A DNA stretch of 35,128 nt from JAFDZO01 sp041859205 (lineage in GTDB: Bacteria > Bacteroidota > Ignavibacteria > Tepidaquicellales > Tepidaquicellaceae). The notes beneath the pieces were generated by a model. That model did not search any database. It worked only from the letters and a program-made list of their open reading frames with translations, and was not told the origin of the DNA. Positions 24,280 through 33,342 of this stretch are shown here, one piece after another. Numbering within the stretch: the first letter of the stretch is position 1; each line of letters opens with the position of its first letter. Location: the NCBI GenBank assembly GCA_041859205.1, contig JBHEKU010000233.1:1-35128 (forward strand), read 5' to 3'. Both the position numbers and the translations under genes were made by a program.

Positions 24280-24752
24280 ATAAAAAAGAATTAAAAGAAA
24301 ATTTGTATCATTGCTGTGGGAGCGTTAACTGGGTGAATGAATTTGCGCTGCACTTTCCTTTTGACAGCAAAGAAAAGATGTTCGAGAAAGCAGAAGAAGT
24401 ATGGTTTAGTCTGAACAGAAAAGACTGGCTTGAGGCATTTAAACAGCATCCGAAAATTGGTGACTTAGCATCTCTTGAAAAGAAATTTGGCAGCACAAAA
24501 GATTTTACTACGAAGGAACAATCATCGGTGAGTGCAGCTTCAACGGAAACACTTACTGAGCTTAAAAAATATAATGAATGGTATGAAAAAGATTTTGGGT
24601 TTATATTTATTGTCTGTGCCACAGGTAAAACTGCCGATGAAATGCTCGGGCTTATAAAAAAAAGAATAAAAAATAATTACGAAGAAGAACTAAAAATTGC
24701 AATGGGGGAACAAAACAAAATTACAAAATTAAGACTGGAGAAATTATTTTGA
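24276..24752 (+). CDS. uraD: 2-oxo-4-hydroxy-4-carboxy-5-ureidoimidazoline (OHCU) decarboxylase
   Basis: The 158-residue protein has the all-helical OHCU decarboxylase pattern: an N-terminal CCGSVNWVNEFA, the catalytic HPKIGD motif at about residues 66-71, and EQSSVSAASTETLTEL. The helix FGFIFIVCATGKTADEML and a C-terminal RIKNNYEEELKIA then follow. It converts OHCU to S-allantoin, the step after HIU hydrolase. It overlaps allantoicase by four bases (ATGA) and the HIU hydrolase gene by four bases (TTGA), so translation is tightly coupled through the operon. Length is normal for the family. Confidence 0.92.
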   Translation: MNKKELKENLYHCCGSVNWVNEFALHFPFDSKEKMFEKAEEVWFSLNRKDWLEAFKQHPKIGDLASLEKKFGSTKDFTTKEQSSVSAASTETLTELKKYNEWYEKDFGFIFIVCATGKTADEMLGLIKKRIKNNYEEELKIAMGEQNKITKLRLEKLF

Positions 24753-25090
24753 GTCAGTTAACAACTCACATTTTAGATATATCTATAGGCATGCCTGCAA
24801 AGGATGTTCCTGCAATATTAAAATTTTTGCAAAATGAATTTCAATGGGTAGACCTTGCAGAAGGAAAAACGGATTCAGACGGTAGAATAAAAAATTTATT
24901 AGCAGATGATGTAAAGATGGAGCATGGCACATATAAATTAATTTTTAATACAGGCGAGTATTTTGAGAGGGAAGGGATTGATTCGTTTTATCCTGTAGTG
25001 GAAGTTATTTTCAGAGTAGATTCGGATATGCATTATCATGTGCCGCTGCTTTTAAGTCCTTACGGTTTTTCAACCTATAGAGGAAGTTAA
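24749..25090 (+). CDS. uraH: 5-hydroxyisourate hydrolase (transthyretin-like), TTG start
   Basis: The 113-residue protein has all HIU hydrolase signatures: the N-terminal LTTHILDISIGMPAKDVP with its catalytic histidine, DGRIKNL with the arginine, HYHVPLLLSPYGFSTY, and the terminal tetrapeptide YRGS. It hydrolyses 5-hydroxyisourate, the uricase product, to OHCU. The start is a TTG overlapping the uraD stop (TTGA), with GGAG at 24737-24740 eight bases upstream as ribosome binding site. No other start near this point keeps the conserved N-terminus. There is no signal peptide, so the protein is cytoplasmic like uricase. Confidence 0.93.
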   Translation: MSQLTTHILDISIGMPAKDVPAILKFLQNEFQWVDLAEGKTDSDGRIKNLLADDVKMEHGTYKLIFNTGEYFEREGIDSFYPVVEVIFRVDSDMHYHVPLLLSPYGFSTYRGS

Positions 25091-25118
25091 AACAAATTTA
25101 AATTTTTAATAGAAGAAT

Positions 25119-26468
25119 ATGAAATTAAGTTTATCGGAAAAAAGTCTGGAAGATGTTTTAAAAACTATTTCCAAAGGGAATAAAGTATATAAAAAAATAT
25201 ATCCGGGAGAGTCGATTGAACGTCAACCCGTTACAACAGTTTATGGCGGAGCGCAGCTTTTTAAATCCAATACGACTGTAAGAATAGGTGAACTTGGATT
25301 AAAAGCATTCAGAGAATTCATTCCAAATGCACATGTGCTGGCAAATATACTCGGCTGGAAACAGAAAGATGAACTCAATGAAATAATTTATAACAAAATT
25401 GAAGAGAAACTTGGACGGGAAGGAGTGGAAGATTTCAGAATTGATTTTGAAGACGGTTTCGGTATACGTCCCGATGCAGAAGAAGATGAAACAGCTGTGA
25501 ACTGTGCAAATGAAACATGGAAGGGAATGCAGGAAAATACTCTCTCTCCCTTTATAGGTATAAGAATAAAAACTTTATCAGATGAATTAAAATACAGAGC
25601 GCTTAGAACTCTTGATATTTATATTTCAACATTGGCAAATCTTTCAGGCGGAGAGCTGCCGGAAAACTTTGTCGTAACACTTCCGAAAATTACCCATGAA
25701 AAACAAGTAGAAGCATTTATCGAAGCATTGGAAATTCTTGAAAAGAAACTGAAGATGCGTAAAGGAAAAATAAAAATGGAACTGATGGTCGAGACACCCC
25801 AATCTATTTTCGATTCCGATGGAAAAGCTTCATTGCTTGGATTTGTAAAAGCGTGCAAAGGCAGATGCAAAGCGGCGCATTTTGGTGTTTATGATTATAC
25901 AGCATCGATGGATATCACAGCAAGACTTCAGGCAATGGATCATACTGTCTGCGATTTCGCAAGGCACGTTATGAAAGTTACACTGGCGGGAACGGGAGTC
26001 TGGCTTTCTGACGGCGCAACAAATGTAATGCCTGTCGGTCCCCACAGAGGAGAAATTTCTGAAGAGCAACGACAGGAAAATATCGATACAGTAAACAAAG
26101 CATGGAAGCTTGGCTACGACCATATTATGCATTCATTGAATCAGGGATTTTATCAGGGATGGGATTTGCATCCGGCGCAATTACCGATTCGTTATGCTGC
26201 ATGTTATAAATTTTTCTTAGATGGATTAGATTCCGCATCAGTAAGATTGAAAAACTTTATTGAGAAAGCTGCTCAGGCAACACTTGTCGGAGATATTTTT
26301 GATGATGCTGCAACAGGTCAGGGCTTGTTAAATTATTTTTTAAGAGCGTTAAATTGCGGGGCAATAAGCGAAGACGAGATTGCAAAAACCGGTTTGACTT
26401 TGGAAGAAGTTCGCGGCAGATCTTTTTTAAAAATTCTTGACGGCAGAAAAAAGGGATTAAACGGCTAA
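25119..26468 (+). CDS. CitE/HpcH-like aldolase-superfamily protein of the uricolytic operon (DUF6986-like)
   Basis: The 449-residue protein resembles the HpcH/HpaI/CitE TIM-barrel superfamily, which acts on short 2-oxo acids, CoA esters or glyoxylate with a metal. Matching motifs are FRIDFEDGFG (compare the acidic ED motif of CitE), NFVVTLPKI, MELMVETPQSI (the metal-ligand Glu), and HFGVYDYTASMDITA (compare the LGxxDLT strand). I think it belongs to the family annotated DUF6986, though I cannot check this. It lies 28 bp behind uraH with AGAAG before its ATG, and a terminator follows, so it closes the operon. Allantoicase produces ureidoglycolate and no known ureidoglycolate lyase is present. 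A role in ureidoglycolate or glyoxylate conversion is therefore a reasonable inference, not a demonstrated function. Confidence 0.75.
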   Translation: MKLSLSEKSLEDVLKTISKGNKVYKKIYPGESIERQPVTTVYGGAQLFKSNTTVRIGELGLKAFREFIPNAHVLANILGWKQKDELNEIIYNKIEEKLGREGVEDFRIDFEDGFGIRPDAEEDETAVNCANETWKGMQENTLSPFIGIRIKTLSDELKYRALRTLDIYISTLANLSGGELPENFVVTLPKITHEKQVEAFIEALEILEKKLKMRKGKIKMELMVETPQSIFDSDGKASLLGFVKACKGRCKAAHFGVYDYTASMDITARLQAMDHTVCDFARHVMKVTLAGTGVWLSDGATNVMPVGPHRGEISEEQRQENIDTVNKAWKLGYDHIMHSLNQGFYQGWDLHPAQLPIRYAACYKFFLDGLDSASVRLKNFIEKAAQATLVGDIFDDAATGQGLLNYFLRALNCGAISEDEIAKTGLTLEEVRGRSFLKILDGRKKGLNG

Positions 26469-26499
26469 ATTCTGATTAAAAATAAAATATTTCTTATCT

Positions 26500-26534
26500 A
26501 AAACCTTGTTTTCATTTGGACTGCAAGGTTTTTT
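26500..26534 (+). terminator. Intrinsic terminator of the allantoinase-aldolase operon
   Basis: AAAACCTTG (26500-26508) pairs with CAAGGTTTT (26524-26532) across a 15-base loop and is followed by more T. It begins 31 bases after the aldolase stop. Confidence 0.7.
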
Positions 26535-26637
26535 CATTTATATAGAAAACCTTCAAAAATGTTAGGTTTTTGTTAGGATTTCTTTTAGTTTTATTCTAAT
26601 CATTATTAAACAAAATTTAACCTAAACAAACAAAACT

Positions 26638-29600
26638 ATGGAAAAAAAATACACACTTTTTTTCGTAATATTAATGTTGTGTGTTTTTACGGGAACCTCT
26701 TTTTCTCAAAATATTCCTGTAAAAATTACACCAATGGGACTCGGTAGCACATCAAAATTGACACCTAACAATAACAATGGTTCTAATCTTGATGCCATGA
26801 ACGTAACAGTTTTACCATCTAATGGTTCAACTTCAGGTAACGGTAGAGCTCCGCAAGGTTCACGAAGATTCATAAATGTTAAATATCTTATTTCAGCTAA
26901 TGAAATGACTACTTCAGGTTTTGGTGCAAATGCTTTAACATCGATTGGCTGGACATGGAACGTTGCCAGTGGAGTAGCACAATCAGTTGCTACAACAGGC
27001 AGATTAAAAGTTTACGTTAAAGACACATCTGCATCTGCAGTTACAATGGGAAGTACTTTTATAGATACAAATGGTACAGGCTTTACCAAAATTATTGAAG
27101 GTACTATTAATATTCCGGCACAATCGACGGCTTTTTATATTGATGTACCAGTGGGTGGTACAGGAACCTCAACATTTACGCCGACACCGGGAAATGCTTT
27201 ATTAGTAATTTTTGTTTATACAACTTTAGACCCGACGTTAGCAACAGGAAATCCTACAGTATATTGTTCAACTGCGTTGACAGGTAATGTAATGTCCACA
27301 TATCAGTCGCAAACTGTTAATGGAACGGCAGGTGCAACTACAACTTTCAGACCTGAAACAAGATTTGGTAATGCATTAAATGACGTAGTTGCAATTACTC
27401 AAACTTATACATATGGTAAAGTGCCAAGACCATTCGGTGTTCCTTTTAATTTATCTACTTTAGTAAAAAATAATTCAGCATCTCCAATTACTTTTGATGT
27501 AAATATTTCAATAAAAGATTCTGCAACAGGTACAGTCAGATATTCTAATGTTGCAACAGTAACGGGATTAGCTGCTAATACATCTCAGGAGGTTTTCTTT
27601 AACGACTTTACACCTACGTTAAGCGAAAATGATTCTATTATAGTAGATGTAGCGCAACAACCTGGAGAAGATGTTACTTCTAATAACAGAAGCGCAAAAA
27701 TTACGAGGGTTAACTCCAATACCTATGGATACGGACAAAAATTTACAGCAGATGGTGGTGTAGGATTCAACGCTCCTAATACAGGCGATTTTGTGGCTAG
27801 ATTTAAAACTAATTCTCCAAATTCAATCAATCAAATAGATGTAAACTTCTCTACGGGCGGCCAGCCATTTAGAGTAGGAATCTGGTCTGCCTCAACACCT
27901 GGAGGTCCTCCGGGAGATACTCTATGGCAGTCAGAATCTTTTACATCTTCTGCAGGAGCTTATACAATTCTCGTAAATCCACCGGTTGCAGTAAACGGTG
28001 ATTTCTTTGTAGGTGTAAGACAAACTGCAGCAGCAAATGTTAGCTTTTCTTATCAAACAGAAAGTCCAATAAGAGACAGCACATTCTATTTTGCATCCCC
28101 TACGGGCAGCTTAATTTGGAATGACTTTGCGCCTGCTAATTCGTTCAGATTTATGATTGAACCAAAGTTTGCTTTAAATAATGACGTTGGTACTTCAGCA
28201 GTTGATCAAAGTGGAACGACATATTTCACATCAGGTACAACGGCAATATCAATGACCGGTTCAGTAACTAACTATGGCTTGTCTATGAATTCGTTCAATG
28301 TTGTAAGAAAAATTTATGATAATACAAATGCATTGGTATATAACAATTCTGTTTCTATTTCAAATCTTGCTTCTAACGGAACAGCAGTAACTACATTCCC
28401 TGATTTCACCGGATTTGTATCAGGAACAGCTTATACTATTGCAGATTCAACTGAATTAGGCGGAGACCAAAGCAATACAAACGATAAGCTTACAAAATCA
28501 TTTACACCTGTAATTGCGAAAAATGTATGCTTGCTTTATACAGATGCAGCAAGCCGTGATTCTCTCACAAATCAATTAAACAACGGCGGTTACACAGGAA
28601 TGTTTGATGTTGTTGACGGTGCAACTTTTACAAACTCATTCAGAGCATGGAGAAGTGTTTATTATTTGTTGGCTTCATCCGGAACCTGGACTGCAGTTGT
28701 AAGAGATTCATTAAAAGCTTTCTTGGATAATTCAACAGCTCCTAATAAAAAATCTTTAGCAATATTCGGTAATGATTTAGGATACAATAATGATCCTATC
28801 CGTAATGTAGCAGCAACAGCCGCTGATACATTATTCTACAGACAATATTTACGTGCAACTTATGTTGCCGATGATTGGGGAACTTCTGTTGTGGGATCCG
28901 GCGGCAAAATCTACGGTGCACCCGGTTCACCATTCGAAGGTATTTCAGGTGACTCAGTTGCAGATCCATTCCCTGATATGGTACAAGCTGCAACATGGTA
29001 CGGCGGTGCAGCAGCATTTTTACCATTAACAACTACTACAGGTGATTCATCTGCCGCAGTTTATTACATTGGTGCTAATTACAATGTATTCTATGGTACA
29101 AATGTTTATGCAAACTATAGAACGAAAGCAGCAACACTTGATTCACCGATAGAAATTTTCGACGTGATTGCAAGTTTCATTAACAACAATGGTGGTTTAG
29201 TACCGGTTGAGTTATCTTCTTTCACAGCTAATTCAGTAAGGAATGAAGTTACATTAAACTGGAGAACAGTATCTGAGTTAAACAATTCAGGTTTTGAAAT
29301 TGAAAGAGCTGTAAATGGAACAACTAACTGGTCTAAAGTTGGTTTTGTTTCAGGTAACGGTACTACAAATTCAGAAATGTCATATACATTTAAAGATGCC
29401 GGTTTAGCAAAAGGAACATATGGCTACAGATTGAAACAAATTGATTTCAATGGTAACTACAAATATTATCAGTTATCAGGATTAGTAAGTGTTGGAGTTC
29501 CGAATAAATTTGAGCTTGCTCAGAATTATCCGAACCCATTCAATCCTGCAACAAAGATAAGTTATGATATTCCGTTCGATAGTAAAGTTGCAATTAAAAT

Positions 29601-29778
29601 ATTTGATGTTACAGGTAGAGAAGTTGCTTCACTTGTAAATCAGGTACAGGTTGCAGGTTACTACACAGTAAACTTTAACGCTTCAAGTCTTTCAAGCGGT
29701 GTTTATTTCTACCAAATCAATGCAGATGGTGGAAACCAAAATTTTGTAAAGACATTGAAAATGATGTTGATTAAATAA
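26638..29778 (+). CDS. Very large secreted protein with CARDB-like, FN3-like and T9SS type A domains
   Basis: The 1046-residue protein has a signal peptide (MEKKYTLFFVILMLCVFTGT, cleavage near SFSQ). The N-terminal half is beta-rich, with CARDB/Ig-like segments (FGVPFNLSTLVKNNSASPIT and a second one near residue 520). A region at about 620-770 (KNVCLLYTDAASRDSLTNQL, VYYLLASSGTW, SLAIFGNDLGY) has the alternating pattern of a ThuA/class-I-amidotransferase-like alpha/beta domain; this is a weak call. From about 858 an FN3-like module (PVELSSFTANS, VTLNWRTVSELNNSGFEIER, YRLKQIDFNGNYKYY) precedes the T9SS tail (QNYPNPFNPATKISYD, ending MMLIK). The same module and tail occur in the next protein. 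The biological target is unknown. Confidence 0.82.
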   Translation: MEKKYTLFFVILMLCVFTGTSFSQNIPVKITPMGLGSTSKLTPNNNNGSNLDAMNVTVLPSNGSTSGNGRAPQGSRRFINVKYLISANEMTTSGFGANALTSIGWTWNVASGVAQSVATTGRLKVYVKDTSASAVTMGSTFIDTNGTGFTKIIEGTINIPAQSTAFYIDVPVGGTGTSTFTPTPGNALLVIFVYTTLDPTLATGNPTVYCSTALTGNVMSTYQSQTVNGTAGATTTFRPETRFGNALNDVVAITQTYTYGKVPRPFGVPFNLSTLVKNNSASPITFDVNISIKDSATGTVRYSNVATVTGLAANTSQEVFFNDFTPTLSENDSIIVDVAQQPGEDVTSNNRSAKITRVNSNTYGYGQKFTADGGVGFNAPNTGDFVARFKTNSPNSINQIDVNFSTGGQPFRVGIWSASTPGGPPGDTLWQSESFTSSAGAYTILVNPPVAVNGDFFVGVRQTAAANVSFSYQTESPIRDSTFYFASPTGSLIWNDFAPANSFRFMIEPKFALNNDVGTSAVDQSGTTYFTSGTTAISMTGSVTNYGLSMNSFNVVRKIYDNTNALVYNNSVSISNLASNGTAVTTFPDFTGFVSGTAYTIADSTELGGDQSNTNDKLTKSFTPVIAKNVCLLYTDAASRDSLTNQLNNGGYTGMFDVVDGATFTNSFRAWRSVYYLLASSGTWTAVVRDSLKAFLDNSTAPNKKSLAIFGNDLGYNNDPIRNVAATAADTLFYRQYLRATYVADDWGTSVVGSGGKIYGAPGSPFEGISGDSVADPFPDMVQAATWYGGAAAFLPLTTTTGDSSAAVYYIGANYNVFYGTNVYANYRTKAATLDSPIEIFDVIASFINNNGGLVPVELSSFTANSVRNEVTLNWRTVSELNNSGFEIERAVNGTTNWSKVGFVSGNGTTNSEMSYTFKDAGLAKGTYGYRLKQIDFNGNYKYYQLSGLVSVGVPNKFELAQNYPNPFNPATKISYDIPFDSKVAIKIFDVTGREVASLVNQVQVAGYYTVNFNASSLSSGVYFYQINADGGNQNFVKTLKMMLIK

Positions 29779-29799
29779 TCATAACAAACTTTTCTTTTC

Positions 29800-29836
29800 A
29801 ATCCGGCAGGCTTCGTTGTCTGCCGGATTTTTTTTA
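29800..29836 (+). terminator. Intrinsic terminator after the 26638 gene
   Basis: AATCCGGCAG (29800-29809) pairs perfectly with CTGCCGGATT (29820-29829) across a 10-base loop and runs into a tract of eight T. Confidence 0.9.
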
Positions 29837-29908
29837 TCTCCCAAATATAATTTCTTCTTTTACCTATTCCTTTTATATTTAATTTCTTCAATATTAAACT
29901 AACCGCTT

Positions 29909-32900
29909 ATGAAATATCTTTTCATATTAATTGTATCGCTTCTGCTTGCTAATCCTCTAATTGCATACAATTCAGTTTCAGCACAAAGAACATTTGATTT
30001 AAAAGAAAGAAACGATAAGCTCGTTGTTGTTTTAAATCAATACGGAAGTTCAAGAATGTCTGTAGAAAATGAATTAAAAAATCTGGTAAGCAAAGATGAT
30101 GAAGTTAAAGAGGCAATAAGTAATATTTATACAATTAATTTCAAAGGAACAGGCAGTGAGCTTAAAATGCGAAGCGCGCTCGCAAAATTTTCCTCACGAA
30201 ATGATTTAATAAAGTTTGCAGCACCTGTATATCACGGCTCTTCTTCCGATATTACTGTAGTTTGCGCAGACGAATTTATAGTGAGATTGAAGAATACAAG
30301 CGACAAAGCAAAGCTTGATTTTTTAAATGAAAAAAATGGAATCGATATATTAGGAAACATAAGAGACAATAGAGGGTTTTATTTGAAAACAAAAAACGGT
30401 ATTTCGAAAACTTCTATTCAACTATCCGATGAGTATTTTCAATCGGGCTTATTCGAGTATTGCGAACCAAATTATATTTATCCTGAAGGAAATAATTTAT
30501 GCTTCACTCCGAATGATACACGTTTTGGAGGTCAATGGAATCTGAATAATACCGGGCAGACTGTAAGAAGCAGCTCTTCATCAAATGGTGACGTTACAAC
30601 ATTCAACGGCTTACAAGGCTCTGATATGAATGTTCCGGAGGCATGGGATTACACATTAGGTTCTGCTTCGGTGGAAATAGGAGTGTTTGATTCAGGTATT
30701 GATTCCACCCATCCTGATTTTGCAGGGAATGTTTTAACAGGTTATGATGCTGTGACAAATAGTTACGGTGTTCCACTAGATTCACTTTCTTTCGGGCATG
30801 GAACGAATTGCGCGGGAATAATCGGCGCTGTAACAAATAATAATCTTGGTGTTGCAGGAATTGCCGGCGGATGTAAAATAAGGTCGTATAAAATTTATAC
30901 AAGTTCGGGGACAACTTCATCAGTAATTCAATCGAGAGCATTTGATTCTGCAACAACTGCAGGTTTGCATGTTATCAGCTGCAGCTGGACAGCCACAGTA
31001 AACAGCACTTTGACTGCTGCAATTAATAATTGCGCATTGAACGGCAGAGGCGGATTGGGATGTATCATACTTTTTGGTTCAGGTAACGATGGTAAAAATG
31101 CTCCGAGTTATCCATCTTATCTTTCAAATGTAGTCAGCGTAGGTTCATCAACTCCATACGACCAGATGAAATCACCGGGAACAGGAAATCAATTCAGGAT
31201 AGGAGGAAACTATGGAGAGGATGGAAACGGTGATGTTGACTGCGTTGCTCCATCAATCGTCCCTACAGTAGACATTCAAAGTACCGGCGGGGATAATGAT
31301 TCTGCAGGTGTTGCCGGAAATTATAGTATGGTGTTCGGTGGAACATCGGCATCTTGCGCGAATGCAGCCGGGGTTGCTGCTTTAGTCTTGTCAATCAATA
31401 CATCTCAAACCGGAACGCAGGTGATCAGTAATCTTTTAAGAGGCTGCGACAAAATAGAGAATATAGATTATGCGGTTACAAAAACTTATGGTAAATGGAG
31501 TAGCTATATGGCTTACGGAAGGTTGAATGCTTTCAACTCAGTTAGATTAGCAGCAGGTACGGAGGTTACTCCTCCGACAATTAATCATCTTGCTGTAGAA
31601 TCTCATTCTTCAACTTATCCTACTCAGTTTACAGCAGAAGTAATTGACCATGATGGGTCAACATTGGATACAGCAATTACAAAACCAAAAGTAATTTACA
31701 GAACAAATAAAAATAATGCAGGCTGGACTTCTTTTGACTCAGTAAATTTTATTACAAAAACTGGTGATACGTATACTTTCAGGATTCCAGGTCAAGGTTG
31801 GGAAACACAGGTTCAATATTATATCAAAGCAAAAGATAATACCGGGAACACATCTTTATTCCCTATACATGCACCCGATACAACAAATTTATGTTATTAT
31901 GCGGTAGCAAGTTTGGAAAGCGTTACGCAAAAGGTCCCATCGTTTTCATTGCCAAGTTCAGGAACGGCAACTTCGTCAAACGTAACATTTTCTTCATTTA
32001 AAATTTTAAAAACAAAAGTAAGGCTTCATGTACAGCATCAGGCAAATGTTGTTTATAAGTTGATTCTTGTAAATCCTAACTCGAATTCTTCTTTTAATAG
32101 GAAATGCATCTTCGCAAACAACGGGCCACTTGCTTTTACAACAGGAATTACAAACGCAACGGCTGTTGATTCTGCTTCACAATTCTGGTCGCAGGGAAGC
32201 GACCCGTTCACGAACGGATTTTATAAGCCGGATTATTTTTTCAGAGGTTATAACGGATTAGATGCAGGCGGAAACTGGAATATTTTATATTTCAATTCAT
32301 TCAACGTCTATACGGGAACGGCTGACAGTATTTTTATTACACTGTATAAATCTACAGGAACTACAAGCCCGAGCGCAAGATTAGATTCCCCCGCAGATTC
32401 TACAATGAACTTTGGCACAACTGATTTTGTAGATACGGTAGATTTTTATTTAAAGAATAAAGGAAATGCTAATCTGATTGTTTCAGGAGCATCGTTCTCA
32501 GGCACCTATGCTTCAAAGTATAGCTTGCTTTCATCGCTGCCGGGAGCAATTGCACCCAATGACAGCGGATTATTCAGAGTGAGATGTAATCCGTTAGCTA
32601 AACCTCCTCGCGGAAATGAGATACAGTTAGACGGAGTAGAAAATGCAACGATGGATATAGCTACAAATGACCCGTCAAAATCAACGTTCAAAGTTTCTTT
32701 GCAGAGTGATACTCCGCTTCCGGTAGAGCTAAGCAATTTTACATCTACTGCTAGTAGAAATAATATTAAATTGAACTGGAGCACGATTTCTGAAATTAAT
32801 AATAAAGGTTTTGAAGTGCAGAGAGCAAATGAAAATTATGTTTGGAGTACTTTATCTTTTATTACCGGAAACGGTAATTCAAATCAGATAAATAATTATT

Positions 32901-33292
32901 CATTTGAAGACAGAAATGTGAATACCGGTAAATATCACTACCGCTTAAAACAAATAGATTATAACGGAAATTTTAAATATTATAATTTATCGAATGAAGT
33001 GATTGTAGGTTTACCCACAGAATTTGCTTTGATGCAAAATTATCCTAATCCGTTTAATCCATCTACTACAATTAATTTTGATTTGCCAGTGGACTCTAAA
33101 GTGAATTTGTTGATTTATGATATAACCGGAAGATTGGTTAGCGAATTATTGAATTCTGAATTTAAAGCAGGTTATAATTCGGTGAAGTTTAATGCTTCAA
33201 ATTTTTCAAGCGGAGTTTATTTCTATTCAATTAATGCTTCATCAGGTACAAATAATTTTGTACAAACAAAACGGATGATATTGGTAAAATAA
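29909..33292 (+). CDS. Secreted subtilisin-family (S8) serine protease with P-domain and T9SS sorting domain
   Basis: The 1127-residue protein has a signal peptide (MKYLFILIVSLLLANPLIA) and a propeptide-like segment up to about residue 200. The S8 domain has an intact triad: Asp261 in GVFDSGIDSTHPD, His297 in FGHGTNCAG, and Ser480 in GGTSASCANAAG. The oxyanion Asn393 lies in FGSGNDGKN. At about 665-815 a proprotein-convertase P-like beta domain is plausible (VTQKVPSFSLP, ADSIFITLYK). After a further Ig-like stretch comes the FN3-like module PVELSNFTSTA / KLNWSTISEINNKGFEVQR / YRLKQIDYNGNFKYY, then the T9SS type A tail (QNYPNPFNPSTTINFD, ending MILVK). It should be an extracellular or cell-surface endopeptidase for nutrition or for processing other surface proteins; the latter is inference. 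A bidirectional terminator follows. Confidence 0.9.
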   Translation: MKYLFILIVSLLLANPLIAYNSVSAQRTFDLKERNDKLVVVLNQYGSSRMSVENELKNLVSKDDEVKEAISNIYTINFKGTGSELKMRSALAKFSSRNDLIKFAAPVYHGSSSDITVVCADEFIVRLKNTSDKAKLDFLNEKNGIDILGNIRDNRGFYLKTKNGISKTSIQLSDEYFQSGLFEYCEPNYIYPEGNNLCFTPNDTRFGGQWNLNNTGQTVRSSSSSNGDVTTFNGLQGSDMNVPEAWDYTLGSASVEIGVFDSGIDSTHPDFAGNVLTGYDAVTNSYGVPLDSLSFGHGTNCAGIIGAVTNNNLGVAGIAGGCKIRSYKIYTSSGTTSSVIQSRAFDSATTAGLHVISCSWTATVNSTLTAAINNCALNGRGGLGCIILFGSGNDGKNAPSYPSYLSNVVSVGSSTPYDQMKSPGTGNQFRIGGNYGEDGNGDVDCVAPSIVPTVDIQSTGGDNDSAGVAGNYSMVFGGTSASCANAAGVAALVLSINTSQTGTQVISNLLRGCDKIENIDYAVTKTYGKWSSYMAYGRLNAFNSVRLAAGTEVTPPTINHLAVESHSSTYPTQFTAEVIDHDGSTLDTAITKPKVIYRTNKNNAGWTSFDSVNFITKTGDTYTFRIPGQGWETQVQYYIKAKDNTGNTSLFPIHAPDTTNLCYYAVASLESVTQKVPSFSLPSSGTATSSNVTFSSFKILKTKVRLHVQHQANVVYKLILVNPNSNSSFNRKCIFANNGPLAFTTGITNATAVDSASQFWSQGSDPFTNGFYKPDYFFRGYNGLDAGGNWNILYFNSFNVYTGTADSIFITLYKSTGTTSPSARLDSPADSTMNFGTTDFVDTVDFYLKNKGNANLIVSGASFSGTYASKYSLLSSLPGAIAPNDSGLFRVRCNPLAKPPRGNEIQLDGVENATMDIATNDPSKSTFKVSLQSDTPLPVELSNFTSTASRNNIKLNWSTISEINNKGFEVQRANENYVWSTLSFITGNGNSNQINNYSFEDRNVNTGKYHYRLKQIDYNGNFKYYNLSNEVIVGLPTEFALMQNYPNPFNPSTTINFDLPVDSKVNLLIYDITGRLVSELLNSEFKAGYNSVKFNASNFSSGVYFYSINASSGTNNFVQTKRMILVK

Positions 33293-33314
33293 AATATATT
33301 TTAATACAAAAACA

Positions 33315-33342
33315 AAAGGGGCTTTAAGCCCCTTTCTTTTTT
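33315..33342. terminator. Bidirectional terminator shared by the convergent protease and DUF475 genes
   Basis: AAAGGGGCT and AGCCCCTTT form a tight hairpin with a TTA loop (33315-33335), followed by a T-rich run on the plus strand and by T-rich sequence on the minus strand. The stop codon of the minus-strand gene lies inside the loop and stem. Confidence 0.7.
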
